In this document: piece by piece, positions 52,409 through 61,222 of the stretch
How the letters are laid out: every line of letters starts with the position of its first letter
Numbering within the stretch: the first letter of the stretch is position 1
NCBI RefSeq assembly: GCF_009649845.1
Contig: NZ_WJIE01000004.1
Span: forward strand, 496,001-560,000
Direction of reading: 5' to 3'
DNA length: 64,000 nt
Source: Polyangium spumosum
GTDB lineage: Bacteria > Myxococcota_A > Polyangia > Polyangiales > Polyangiaceae
Notes under the pieces: model-generated
What the model was told of the DNA's origin: nothing
The model's database searches: none
What the model saw: the letters and a program-made list of their open reading frames with translations, nothing else
Program-made: the position numbers and the translations under genes

Positions 52409-54405
52409 GCGGGAGCGGTGGCGGAGCGGCCGCGGCCGCTTCGATCTGGCCGCACGTGGACGTGCGGCGGGAGCTCGGGCGCGCGCTCTTTCGCGAGTGG
52501 GTCGCGAGCAACGGCGCCGGGGCGTACGCGAGCTCGACGGTCGCGTGTATGCACACGCGGCGCTACCACGGCCTGCTCGTCGCGGCGCTGGAGCCGCCGC
52601 GCGCGCGGCACGTGGTGCTGTCGCACGTGGACGTGACGGTCAAGTCGCTCGCGCCACGCGCGGCGTGGGATCTGGCGACGCACCAGTTCCCGGGGCTGAA
52701 CCCGGAGCGCGGGCCGTTTTACCTCGACCGCTTCGATCAGGATCCGGTGCCGCGCTGGACCTACGCGGTCGCGGGCGGCGAGCTCGAGGTGCTGCTCGCG
52801 CTCGTGCGCGGCGAGAACGCGGCGGTGCTGCGGTACACGTGGCGCGGGCCGCACCCGGTGGTGATCACGCTCCGGCCGCTGCTCGCGATGCGGCACATGC
52901 ACGCGCTGATGCGCGAGCACGGGGCGATGGAGCAGCGGGTGGAGCTGCGCGCGGGGGAGATGCGCGTGCGGCCGATGAAGGGGCTGCCGCGGCTCTGCTT
53001 CCGCTACGAGGGGACGTTCGTGGGCTCGCCCGACTGGTGGCGGCGCTTCGAGTACCTCGTGGAGCGAGATCGAGGGCTCGAGTTCCAGGAGGATCTCTGG
53101 ACACCGGGCGTGTTCGAGATCCGCGCGGATGGCTCGGGCGCGCCGAGCTTCCTCGTGGTGGGCGTGGACAAGCTGCCCGAGGGCAAACCCGAGGAGATCA
53201 TCACGCAGACGGTGACGGCGATCCAGGCGGAGGACCCGGGGCCGACCGTCTCGACGCTCGAGCGCAAGCTGTCGGTGGCGGCGGAGCTCTACCGGGCGGA
53301 TCTGGCGCCGGTGCCGTCGGTCGTCGCGGGGTACCCGTGGGCCGAGCACTGGGGGCGGGACGGGTTGATCGCGCTGCCGGGGCTCTACCTCGCGACGGGA
53401 AAGGTCGAGGAAGCGAAGCGCGTGCTCCGCGGGATCGTGGCCACGATGGAGGGGGGCCTCGTGCCGGGCCGGAGGGCCGACGAGGACGGCCGCCCGGACA
53501 CGGCGATGGCCGGCGCGACGCTCTGGCTCTTCGAGGCGGCGCGCTCGTTCGCGGACGTGCTCGGCGACGCGGATCCCTTCCTGCAAGGCGAGGTCGTGCC
53601 GGCGATGACGGCCGCGTTCGAGGCGATCCTGCGCGGCGACGCGCCAAACGGGATCCGCGTGACGGCGGACGGGCTGCTCGCCGCGGGCAAACCAGGTGAC
53701 GCGCCGACATGGATGAACGCGCGCGTGCACGGGCAGCCGGTGACGCCACGCGTGGGCTGCGCGATCGAGCTGTCGGCGCTCTGGGCGCGAGGTTGCCACA
53801 CGCTGGCGCGTCTCGCGCACGCGGCGGGCGCGGGCGCGCTCGCCGATCGAGCCGACATCGCCTGCCGGAGGGCGCGCGCCGCGTTCCACGCGCGGTTCTG
53901 GTGTGACCAGACGTCGTATCCGTACGACGTGATCTCCGAGGTGAAGGAGGGCGAAGAGGCCTTCCAGGACGCGGCGATCCGGCCGAACGCGGTGCTTGCG
54001 CTGGCGATCGATCCGGCCTGCTTCTCGCCGGAGCGGGCGCGCGCGACGCTGCGGCGAGCGCGGGAGGAGCTGGTGACGCCCGCGGGGCTCAGGACGCTCG
54101 CGCCTTCGGACACGGCGTACAAGGGGTATTACGGCGGCAACGTCGCGGAGCGCGACGCGGCGTATCACCAGGGGACGGCGTGGCCGTGGTTGCTCGGGTT
54201 TTACGCGCGCGCGGCGCGGGGCGTGCTCCCCGCGGAGGATTCGCTCGTCGTGGAGCTGCCGGAGCTCATCGCGTCGGCGGCCGAGCGCGAGGTCGCGGTG
54301 GGGCAGGTGGCCGAGCTCGCGAGCGGGGACATGCCGTACACGCCGAACGGCGGGCCGGCGCAGGCCTTCAGCGTGGCGGAGCTTTTGCGGGCGCTGAAGG
54401 GCTGA
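52405..54405 (+). CDS. Glycogen debranching enzyme family protein (amylo-alpha-1,6-glucosidase type)
   Basis: The 666-residue protein has the GDE N-terminal beta-sandwich (ACMHTRRYHGLLVAAL, LSHVDVTV) and the C-terminal (alpha/alpha)6 barrel with YPWAEHWGRDGLIALPGLYL. It is expected to trim branch points of glycogen-like polymers in the cytoplasm. Two motifs differ from the usual form: 'DATLW' is GATLW and 'TWMDA' is PTWMNA, so two acidic residues are lost. Activity may be altered or absent. The gene follows aroE by a 4-base overlap and its last 38 bases overlap the convergent glycosyltransferase gene. Confidence 0.85.
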   Translation: MSGSGGGAAAAASIWPHVDVRRELGRALFREWVASNGAGAYASSTVACMHTRRYHGLLVAALEPPRARHVVLSHVDVTVKSLAPRAAWDLATHQFPGLNPERGPFYLDRFDQDPVPRWTYAVAGGELEVLLALVRGENAAVLRYTWRGPHPVVITLRPLLAMRHMHALMREHGAMEQRVELRAGEMRVRPMKGLPRLCFRYEGTFVGSPDWWRRFEYLVERDRGLEFQEDLWTPGVFEIRADGSGAPSFLVVGVDKLPEGKPEEIITQTVTAIQAEDPGPTVSTLERKLSVAAELYRADLAPVPSVVAGYPWAEHWGRDGLIALPGLYLATGKVEEAKRVLRGIVATMEGGLVPGRRADEDGRPDTAMAGATLWLFEAARSFADVLGDADPFLQGEVVPAMTAAFEAILRGDAPNGIRVTADGLLAAGKPGDAPTWMNARVHGQPVTPRVGCAIELSALWARGCHTLARLAHAAGAGALADRADIACRRARAAFHARFWCDQTSYPYDVISEVKEGEEAFQDAAIRPNAVLALAIDPACFSPERARATLRRAREELVTPAGLRTLAPSDTAYKGYYGGNVAERDAAYHQGTAWPWLLGFYARAARGVLPAEDSLVVELPELIASAAEREVAVGQVAELASGDMPYTPNGGPAQAFSVAELLRALKG

Positions 54406-55513
54406 CAGCCTTTCGGTAGAGCGCCTCCCAGCGGTCGACGCACCTCTCCCAGTCCGCGTGCTCCTCGACCCAGGCCTTGCCGTGCGTGGCGAGCCTCGCC
54501 CCGAGCTCGGGGCTCGCGGCGAGGCGATCGAGGGCGCCGACGAGCGCGCCGTGATCGCCGGGCGGCACGAGCAGGGCGCGCTCGTCGTGCGCGAGCACGC
54601 CCGCGTAGTCCGGCAGATCCGTGGCCACGACGGGCACGCCGAGCGACATGAGCTCGCAGAGGGTGCTCGGCACGCCGTCGGCTTCGAGCGCCGAGACGGC
54701 GACGTCCGCCATCGCGTACATCGCGGGCAGCTCCTCGTAGTCGCAAGGAGGCGCGAAGCGCACGAGGTCCGTGACGCCGAGCTCCGCTGCGAGCGCGCGC
54801 AGGCGCGCCTCGTGCACGGCGTCGTCGTCGCGACCGTGCAGCTTGATGACCATCACGCCGTCCCTGGACCAGGCGCTCGCGGCGAAGGCGCGCAGGATGC
54901 GGTCGACGTGGTAGTGCGGCTTGTTCTGGCGCGGGCTCAAGAGCACACGCACGCCGGGCGCGATGCCGAGCCGTTCGCGCATGGCGCGCGCGCCGGGCGC
55001 GGCCTTCGCCGGATCGAAGAGCGCGCGGTCGACGCCCCAGAAGACGAGCTCGAACGGCGCGCGGGAGTCCTTCGCGCGCGCGCGGGCCTTGCGCAGGAGG
55101 GCGTTCGAGTCGGCGGTCACGGCGTCGGCGTGGGCGAGGACGCGGTCGACGGCGCGGGTGACGTGCTTGGGCTTGGGGAAGACCTCGTCGTTGAGGTCGC
55201 TGCCCCAGGCGGTCGCGATGTACGGGAGGAGGCCGATCCAGAGCGCGTGCCAGTGCTTGAGCGAGTTCAGGTGCACGACGTCCGCGCCGAGCGCGCGGGC
55301 ACGGCGGCGCGTGAGCGCGCGGCGGAGGAACATCGGCAGCCGCGGCTGGCTCGACATCTCGGCGCAGCGGTCGGGGTAGGCCGCGCGCACGCGGGCGGCG
55401 ATCTCGGGGGCGTCGCAGAGCACGATGTGGTGGCCGCGCGAGGCGAGAGCGAACGCGAGTCGTGTCTGCTGGGTGGCAGCGGGATCGCCATGAAGCACGA
55501 CAGTGAGGCTCAT
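54368..55513 (-). CDS. Glycosyltransferase family 4 (GT-B)
   Basis: The product has 381 residues with the two Rossmann halves of GT-B enzymes. VVHLNSLKHWHALW and TAWGSDLNDEVF lie in the acceptor half. VLLSPRQNKPHYHVDRILRA, FAPPCDYEELPAMYAMADVA and then ALEADGVPSTLCELMSLG (the E-x7-E nucleotide-sugar motif) lie in the donor half. It likely adds a sugar to a lipid-linked glycan at the inner membrane face. It is divergent from the pseudaminic acid operon (152-base gap) and may act on the same surface glycan. The stop lies inside the debranching enzyme gene. Confidence 0.9.
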   Translation of the reverse strand: MSLTVVLHGDPAATQQTRLAFALASRGHHIVLCDAPEIAARVRAAYPDRCAEMSSQPRLPMFLRRALTRRRARALGADVVHLNSLKHWHALWIGLLPYIATAWGSDLNDEVFPKPKHVTRAVDRVLAHADAVTADSNALLRKARARAKDSRAPFELVFWGVDRALFDPAKAAPGARAMRERLGIAPGVRVLLSPRQNKPHYHVDRILRAFAASAWSRDGVMVIKLHGRDDDAVHEARLRALAAELGVTDLVRFAPPCDYEELPAMYAMADVAVSALEADGVPSTLCELMSLGVPVVATDLPDYAGVLAHDERALLVPPGDHGALVGALDRLAASPELGARLATHGKAWVEEHADWERCVDRWEALYRKAVSPSAPAKAPPR

Positions 55514-55651
55514 TTTTCGTTCTCGCGGGCTCGCGCTAGCACGTGGCCGCGTGGGCGACGAGCCGCACCTCCGGCCTCGTCATGGCATGAGCGTCGTGCT
55601 ACGTCGGGGGCGATGCTTTGGCTCGCGTTCTCTTCGAGGCGCGGGCGTTCC

Positions 55652-55657
55652 GAGGAG
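55652..55657 (+). promoter_or_regulatory. Shine-Dalgarno site deciding the pseB start
   Basis: GAGGAG lies 8 bases before a TTG at 55666. This start gives the normal compact PseB N-terminus and is preferred to the earlier TTG at 55618. Confidence 0.6.
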
Positions 55658-55665
55658 AAGGCGCG

Positions 55666-56697
55666 TTGAAACGGAAGCTCGCGTTCGGTGATGTCTCGCC
55701 CAATCTCGAGGGCAAGGTCGTCCTCGTGACCGGCGGCACGGGTTCGTTTGGCACCGCGATGGTGCGTCGCCTGCTCGCCGAGGGATCGCCGCGCAAGGTG
55801 ATCGTCTTCAGCCGGGACGAGCAGAAGCATTACCAGATGCAGCAGACGCTCGACGATCCGCGGCTGCGTTATTTCGTGGGCGACGTGCGCGACAAGGATC
55901 GGCTGCGGCGCGCGTTCGAGGGCGTGGACGTCGTGTTCCACTCGGCGGCGATGAAGCACGTGCCGCTCGCCGAGTACAACCCGATCGAGGCGATCCGCAC
56001 GAACATCAGCGGCGCCGAGAACGTGATCGACGCGGCCCTCGAGCGGGGCGTCGAGCGCGTCATCGCGCTCTCGACCGACAAGGCCGTCAACCCGGTGAAC
56101 CTCTACGGCGCGACGAAGCTCTGCATGGAGAAGCTCTTCGTCGCGGCGAACAGCTACCGCGGCGCCTCGCGGGGCACGTCGTTCGCCGTCGTCCGATACG
56201 GCAACGTCGTGGGGAGCAAGGGCTCCGTCGTGCCGCTGTTCCTCGCGCAGCGCGAGAAGGGCGAGATCACGATCACCGATCCGCGGATGACGCGCTTCTG
56301 GATCTCCATGGATCAGGCGCTCGATCTCTGCCTGCACGCGGCCGCCGCGGGCAAGGGCGGCGAGGTGTTCGTCCCGCAGATCCCGGCGACCGATCTCGCG
56401 ACGCTCGTCGAGGCGCTCGCGCCCGAGTGCAGGAAGCGCATCGTGGGCATCCGGCCCGGCGAGAAGCTGCACGAGGCGCTGATCACCGCCGACGAGGCGC
56501 GGCAGGTCGTCGACACGGGCAAGGTGTACGTGATCGAGCCGAGCTTCCCGTGGTGGGGCGGCGCGCACCACGAGGGCAGCCGCGTGGCCGAGGATTTCTG
56601 CTACACGAGCGCGAACGCGCCGCACCGGCCGGGCGTCGAGGAGCTGCGCGACCTGCTCCGCAGCCTGGGTTTCTTGCCCGCGCACTGCGCCGCCTGA
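55666..56697 (+). CDS. pseB: UDP-N-acetylglucosamine 4,6-dehydratase (inverting), PseB-type
   Basis: From the TTG at 55666 the product has 343 residues. It shows VLVTGGTGSFGTAMVRRLL (NAD site), VIVFSRDEQKHYQMQ, HSAAMKHVPLAEYNPIEAI (with the Met-Lys of the inverting dehydratases), LSTDKAVNPVNLYGATK (Tyr and Lys catalytic pair) and RYGNVVGSKGSVVPLF. All are characteristic of PseB/FlaA1, which convert UDP-GlcNAc to UDP-4-keto-6-deoxy-L-AltNAc, the first step to pseudaminic acid. The later Pse genes follow directly, which supports this over capsular CapD-type roles. Confidence 0.93.
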   Translation: MKRKLAFGDVSPNLEGKVVLVTGGTGSFGTAMVRRLLAEGSPRKVIVFSRDEQKHYQMQQTLDDPRLRYFVGDVRDKDRLRRAFEGVDVVFHSAAMKHVPLAEYNPIEAIRTNISGAENVIDAALERGVERVIALSTDKAVNPVNLYGATKLCMEKLFVAANSYRGASRGTSFAVVRYGNVVGSKGSVVPLFLAQREKGEITITDPRMTRFWISMDQALDLCLHAAAAGKGGEVFVPQIPATDLATLVEALAPECRKRIVGIRPGEKLHEALITADEARQVVDTGKVYVIEPSFPWWGGAHHEGSRVAEDFCYTSANAPHRPGVEELRDLLRSLGFLPAHCAA

Positions 56698-56707
56698 GAT
56701 CCCGCTC

Positions 56708-58225
56708 ATGGGCGCCGAGCTCGATGCAGAGGCCGACAAGCGGGCCGCCGCGGCGCCGCTCGGTTCGAGCATCACGAGGCTCTTTCGAAACGCGTCGATC
56801 TACGGCTTCGGACAGCTCGTCGTCTCGCTCATCTCCTTCGGCGCCGACCCGCTGCTCTCGTACCTGCTCACGCGGGCGGACTTCGGCCTGCTCGGCCTCA
56901 CGCGCACCACGACGAACCTGCTCGCGAACGGATACCGCCTCGGCCTCGACAGCGCCGTCAACCGCATGTTCTTCGACGTCGAGCGGGACCCGGGCGCCCA
57001 GCGGCGTGCGATCGGCACCATCAACACGTTCCTCCTCGGCTGGGCGCTCCTGCTCACGGCGGCGCAGGAGTTGTTTGGGCCCGCCATCTACGCCCGCGTC
57101 TTCACGAACGTGCCCTACGCGCCGTACGGCCGGTTCGTCGCGTACGCGCTGCTCTGCAACACGCTGATCGCCGTGGCGCAGACGGTCTGGGGGGCGCAGG
57201 AGCGCGCGAAGAAGCTCATCGGCGTGCGCATCGTGAGCGCGCTCCTGACGAACGCCATCATGTTCGGGCTGCTCTACCTCTCGGAGCTCGGCGTGATGTC
57301 GGTCTACGTCGCGCAGGCCGTGGGCCCGACGATCATGCTCTGGGTCCACCTGCGTTTCGCGTACCGCTCGTTCGGCTTCGCGTTCGACCCGACGGTGCTC
57401 GGGCGCGCGCTCGTCTTCGGCTTGCCGATGGTGGTCCACCTGTCGAGCCACTGGGCCCTGGAGGCGGCCGATCGGCTGCTCATCGAGACGTACCTCGGGC
57501 GCGACGCGGTCGGCCTCTACACGGTCGCGTACGGGTCGACGACGACGCTCTTCATGATCAACCAGTCGGTCAACGGCGCGTACGTGCCGCAGTTCATGCG
57601 GGCGCACGGCAAGCCGAGCGAGGAGGGCTTCGTGGGCCGCGCGATCACGCTCTTCTTGCTCACGGTGTCGGCCGCGACGCTTGGCTTCGTGATCTTCGCG
57701 CCGACGGTCGTCCGGACGCTCTACTCGTCCCGCTTCACGGAGGCGGCGCCGCTCACGATGATCCTCTCGCTTGCCGCGCCGATGCACGCCGTCTATCTCG
57801 TGCACGTGAACGCGCTCTTTCACGCGTCGCGGACGCGGATCATCCCGGTCCTCACGTTCCTCGCGGGCGCGGCGAACATCGGGCTCAACGTGTGGCTGCT
57901 CCCGAAGCTCGGGATCGTGGGCGCGGCGTGGGCGACGCTGGCGAGCTACGCGATCCTGGCGCTCCTCTTCTGGGCGGGGTCGCGGAGCGCGCGTCTGCCC
58001 TACGAGAAGGGGCGGCTCGCGCGGATGTTCGTGGTCGCGTCGATCGTGGCCTTGGCCGCGGCGCTGGTCGACGGCAGGTTCTCGCTCGCCGCGGAGCTCG
58101 GTCTGAAGCTCGGCATCACACTCGCGGCCCCGGTCCTGCTCGCGGCCACGGGCTTCCTGACGGACGAGGAGCGGGCGTGGATAGCGAACAAGCGCGGCGC
58201 GCTGGCCGCGAGGTGGTCGTCATGA
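56708..58225 (+). CDS. Polysaccharide flippase / Wzx-like MOP exporter
   Basis: The 505-residue membrane protein has about 14 hydrophobic helices. The N-terminus FRNASIYGFGQLVVSLISFG and the helix-loop LLTRADFGLLGLTRTTTNLL are typical of the RfbX/Wzx oligosaccharide flippases of the MOP superfamily. It should move a lipid-linked repeat unit, probably containing the pseudaminic acid made by the flanking genes, across the inner membrane. It begins 10 bases after pseB and overlaps pseC by 4 bases (ATGA), so it is part of the operon. Confidence 0.9.
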   Translation: MGAELDAEADKRAAAAPLGSSITRLFRNASIYGFGQLVVSLISFGADPLLSYLLTRADFGLLGLTRTTTNLLANGYRLGLDSAVNRMFFDVERDPGAQRRAIGTINTFLLGWALLLTAAQELFGPAIYARVFTNVPYAPYGRFVAYALLCNTLIAVAQTVWGAQERAKKLIGVRIVSALLTNAIMFGLLYLSELGVMSVYVAQAVGPTIMLWVHLRFAYRSFGFAFDPTVLGRALVFGLPMVVHLSSHWALEAADRLLIETYLGRDAVGLYTVAYGSTTTLFMINQSVNGAYVPQFMRAHGKPSEEGFVGRAITLFLLTVSAATLGFVIFAPTVVRTLYSSRFTEAAPLTMILSLAAPMHAVYLVHVNALFHASRTRIIPVLTFLAGAANIGLNVWLLPKLGIVGAAWATLASYAILALLFWAGSRSARLPYEKGRLARMFVVASIVALAAALVDGRFSLAAELGLKLGITLAAPVLLAATGFLTDEERAWIANKRGALAARWSS

Positions 58226-59376
58226 GTGCTTTTCTTCCGTACGGCAGGCAGTCGATCGACGACGACGACGTCGCCGCGGTCGTGAGGGCGCTGCGCAGCG
58301 ATTGGCTCACGCAGGGGCCCGAGGTGGACGCCTTCGAGGCGGAGCTCGCCCGGATCACCTCGGCGCGCTTCGCCGTGGCATTTTCGAACGGGACGACGGC
58401 CCTGCACGCGGCCTGCGCGGCGCTCGGGCTCGGGCCCGGGGACGAGGTGATCACGACGCCGATGACGTTCACGGCCTCGGCGAACTGCGCGCGGTACGTG
58501 GGCGCGACGCCCGTGCTCGTCGACGTCGAGCCGAAGGCCGCGACCCTCGATCCATCGTGCCTCGAAGCCGCCATCGGCCCGAAGACGCGCATGATCATCC
58601 CGGTGCATTACGCGGGGCAGCCGGCGCGGATGGAGGAGATCGGCGCGCTCGCGAAGCGGCACGGCCTCGCGGTCCTGGAGGACGCGGCCCACGCGCTCGG
58701 CGCGACCCAGGGAGGATCACCCATCGGCTCGTGCGTGTTCTCCGACATGGCGATGTTCTCGTTCCACCCGGTCAAGCACGTGACGACGGGGGAGGGGGGC
58801 GCGATCACGACGAACGACGAGAAGCTCCGCGACGCGCTGCGGCTCTTCCGATCACACGGAATCACGAAGGATCCGACACGGCTCCGCAACCCGTCGCCGG
58901 GGCCCTGGTACCAGGAGCAGATCCTCCTCGGGCACAACTTCCGGCTCACGGACATCCAGGCGGCGCTCGGCCGCTCCCAGCTCGGCAAGCTCGAGCGGTT
59001 CGTCACGCGGAGGCGCGAGATCGCGGCGCGGTACGACGCGCTCTTCGGGCCCGCGCATGGCGTCGAGCCGCTCGGGCGGCTCGATGGGACGGAGCACGCC
59101 TTCCACCTCTACGTCGTGCGGATCGACTTCGCCGGGTTCGGCAAGACACGCGCCGAGGTGATGACGAGGCTCCGCGAGCGCGGGATCGGCACGCAGGTGC
59201 ACTACGTGCCGGTGCACTTGCACCCGTCGTACGCCGATCGCGGCTGGAAGCCGGGCAGCTTCCCGGTCACGGAGGCCTTCTACGCCGAGGTCCTCTCGCT
59301 CCCGATGTTCCCGGACATGCAGGACGCCGACGTCGATCGCGTCGCCTCCACGCTCGTCGAGGTCCTCGGTGCCTGA
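58222..59376 (+). CDS. pseC: UDP-4-amino-4,6-dideoxy-N-acetyl-L-altrosamine transaminase, PseC-type
   Basis: This 384-residue DegT/DnrJ/EryC1 aminotransferase has FLPYGRQSIDDDDVAAVV at the start (common in PseC), AVAFSNGTTALHAAC, VLEDAAHALGA, and the PLP lysine in FSFHPVKHVTTGEGGA. It transfers an amino group from Glu to the 4-keto sugar made by PseB. Overlaps of 4 bases with the flippase gene and 8 bases with the next gene indicate translational coupling. Confidence 0.93.
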   Translation: MSAFLPYGRQSIDDDDVAAVVRALRSDWLTQGPEVDAFEAELARITSARFAVAFSNGTTALHAACAALGLGPGDEVITTPMTFTASANCARYVGATPVLVDVEPKAATLDPSCLEAAIGPKTRMIIPVHYAGQPARMEEIGALAKRHGLAVLEDAAHALGATQGGSPIGSCVFSDMAMFSFHPVKHVTTGEGGAITTNDEKLRDALRLFRSHGITKDPTRLRNPSPGPWYQEQILLGHNFRLTDIQAALGRSQLGKLERFVTRRREIAARYDALFGPAHGVEPLGRLDGTEHAFHLYVVRIDFAGFGKTRAEVMTRLRERGIGTQVHYVPVHLHPSYADRGWKPGSFPVTEAFYAEVLSLPMFPDMQDADVDRVASTLVEVLGA

Positions 59377-61222
59377 GCCGCGCGTCGTCGCGATCGTGCA
59401 GGCGCGAATGGGGTCGAGTCGGCTCCCCGGGAAGGTGCTCGAGCGCGCCGCCGGACGTCCGCTGCTCGACCACCTCGCGGAGCGGCTCGGCGCGGCGAAG
59501 CGGCTCTCGGCGATCGTCCTCGCCACCACGCGGCGCCCGCTCGACGACGTGCTCGAAGGCGAGGCGGCGCGGCTCGGAATCTCCTGCTCTCGCGGCAGCG
59601 AGGACGACGTGCTCGAGAGGTTCGTCCTCGCCGCGCGCGCGGCCGAGGCGGACGTCGTCGTGCGCATCACGGCCGACTGTCCGCTGCTCGATCCCGCCGA
59701 GGTGGATCGTGTCGTCGGCGCCTTCCTCGCGGCCGATCCTCCGCTCGACTACGCGGCGAACTTCGCGCCCGACGATCGGCGGATCCCGCTCGGCCTCTCG
59801 GTCGAGGTGTTCTCCCGCGCGGCCCTCGAACGTGCACACGCCGAGGGCCGCGCGGGTTACCACCGGGAACACGTGACGCCTTACCTGTACGAGGAGAAAG
59901 GTCGGTTTCGCACGGGCGTGGTGCACCCCGCCGAGGACCTGTCGCATCTCCGCCTCACGGTGGACACGCCCGAGGATCTCGTCGTCGTGCGCGCGGTGCT
60001 CGAAGCACTGGAGGGTGAGCCCGATCGGATGTCGCTCGCCCGCGCGGCGCGCTTCCTCGTGGTGCACCCGGAGATCGCGCGGCTGAATGCCTCGGTGCGA
60101 CAGCGCTCGTTCCGGGAGAGCGACGGGCCCGCGCGGCTTCACGGCGCCTGGGCGATCTTCCGCGCGGACGCGACGCCCGAGGTCGGCGCGGGGCACGCGA
60201 TGCGTTGCCTCGCGATCGCGGAAGCCTGGGTCCTCGCGGGCGGTCGCGCCGCGCTCCTCGGCCTCGTCCCCGCCTCGATCGCGGATCGCTTCACCGAGCG
60301 AGGGATCGAGGTCCACGCCGTTCCGACGCGCATCACCCCGGGATCCGCCGCCGATGCGCTCTGGCTGCGCACGTCGGCCGAGGAGCGGGGGGCCGTGGTC
60401 GTCGTCGCCGACGGCTACGCCTTCGACGCGCAGTGGCTCGCGACGAGCCGCGGCCCGTTCGTCACGGCCTACGTCGACGATTTCTCGCAGCAGGACCTGC
60501 CCGTCGACGTCGTGATCGATCCGAACGCCGGCGGGCGCGAGGAGGGGCGGGGCGCGGGGCCGCAGCGTGTGCTCGCAGGCGCGAGGTACACGCCGCTGCG
60601 TGCGGAGTTCCGGAGGAGCCCGGCGCCCGCGCGATCGTTCGCGCCGCCGCTCTCGCTCCTGCTCACGTTCGGGGCGAGTGATCCGGCGCGGCTGTCGCTC
60701 CCGGCGCTCCGGGCTGTGCTCGCGATCGGGAAGGCCGTGCCGCTGCGGATCACGGTCCTCGCGGGCCCGATGCACCCGGACCTCGAGGCCTTGCGCGCGC
60801 TCGCCGCGTCCGTGGACGACGTCGCCCAGAGGCCCGCGATCGTGCACGACACGAAGGACGTGGCCGCGCTCTTCGCGTCGATCGATCTCGCCGTGGCCGC
60901 CGCGGGCAGCACCGCGTGGGAGCTCGCCGCGATGGGCGTGCCGATGCTGCTCGTGCCCGTGGCCGACAACCAGCGCGCGGTGATCGACCCGCTCGTTTCC
61001 GCCGGCGCCGCCGCGCGCCTGGATCTCGAAGCCGCGAGGGATGAAGCGCGCCTCTCGCGCGTGATCGAGGTCTTCGCCCTCGCGGGCGCCCAGGCACATC
61101 TGGCGATGTCGCAGGCATGTACAGGGCTCGTCGACGGACGCGGCGCAGAGCGGACATGTGACGCGCTCGCGGAGATCGTATCCGCCGAGGCCGCGCGGAG
61201 AGCCCCGAAGGAGAGAGCATGA
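59369..61222 (+). CDS. Fusion of SpsF/PseF-type cytidylyltransferase and PseG-type UDP-sugar hydrolase
   Basis: The 617-residue protein has two domains. Residues 1-235 carry VVAIVQARMGSSRLPGKVL and VRITADCPLLDP, the CTP-binding signatures of the CMP-sugar synthetase family (PF02348-type, SpsF/PseF/NeuA). Residues about 255-610 start with IFRADATPEVGAGHAMRC and contain LLTFGASDPARLS and AAGSTAWELAAMGVPM, as in PseG, which removes UDP from UDP-2,4-diacetamido-trideoxy-L-altropyranose. Both activities belong to pseudaminic acid synthesis but are usually separate genes. The start is a GTG overlapping pseC; the stop overlaps the next ATG. Confidence 0.88.
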   Translation: MPEPRVVAIVQARMGSSRLPGKVLERAAGRPLLDHLAERLGAAKRLSAIVLATTRRPLDDVLEGEAARLGISCSRGSEDDVLERFVLAARAAEADVVVRITADCPLLDPAEVDRVVGAFLAADPPLDYAANFAPDDRRIPLGLSVEVFSRAALERAHAEGRAGYHREHVTPYLYEEKGRFRTGVVHPAEDLSHLRLTVDTPEDLVVVRAVLEALEGEPDRMSLARAARFLVVHPEIARLNASVRQRSFRESDGPARLHGAWAIFRADATPEVGAGHAMRCLAIAEAWVLAGGRAALLGLVPASIADRFTERGIEVHAVPTRITPGSAADALWLRTSAEERGAVVVVADGYAFDAQWLATSRGPFVTAYVDDFSQQDLPVDVVIDPNAGGREEGRGAGPQRVLAGARYTPLRAEFRRSPAPARSFAPPLSLLLTFGASDPARLSLPALRAVLAIGKAVPLRITVLAGPMHPDLEALRALAASVDDVAQRPAIVHDTKDVAALFASIDLAVAAAGSTAWELAAMGVPMLLVPVADNQRAVIDPLVSAGAAARLDLEAARDEARLSRVIEVFALAGAQAHLAMSQACTGLVDGRGAERTCDALAEIVSAEAARRAPKERA

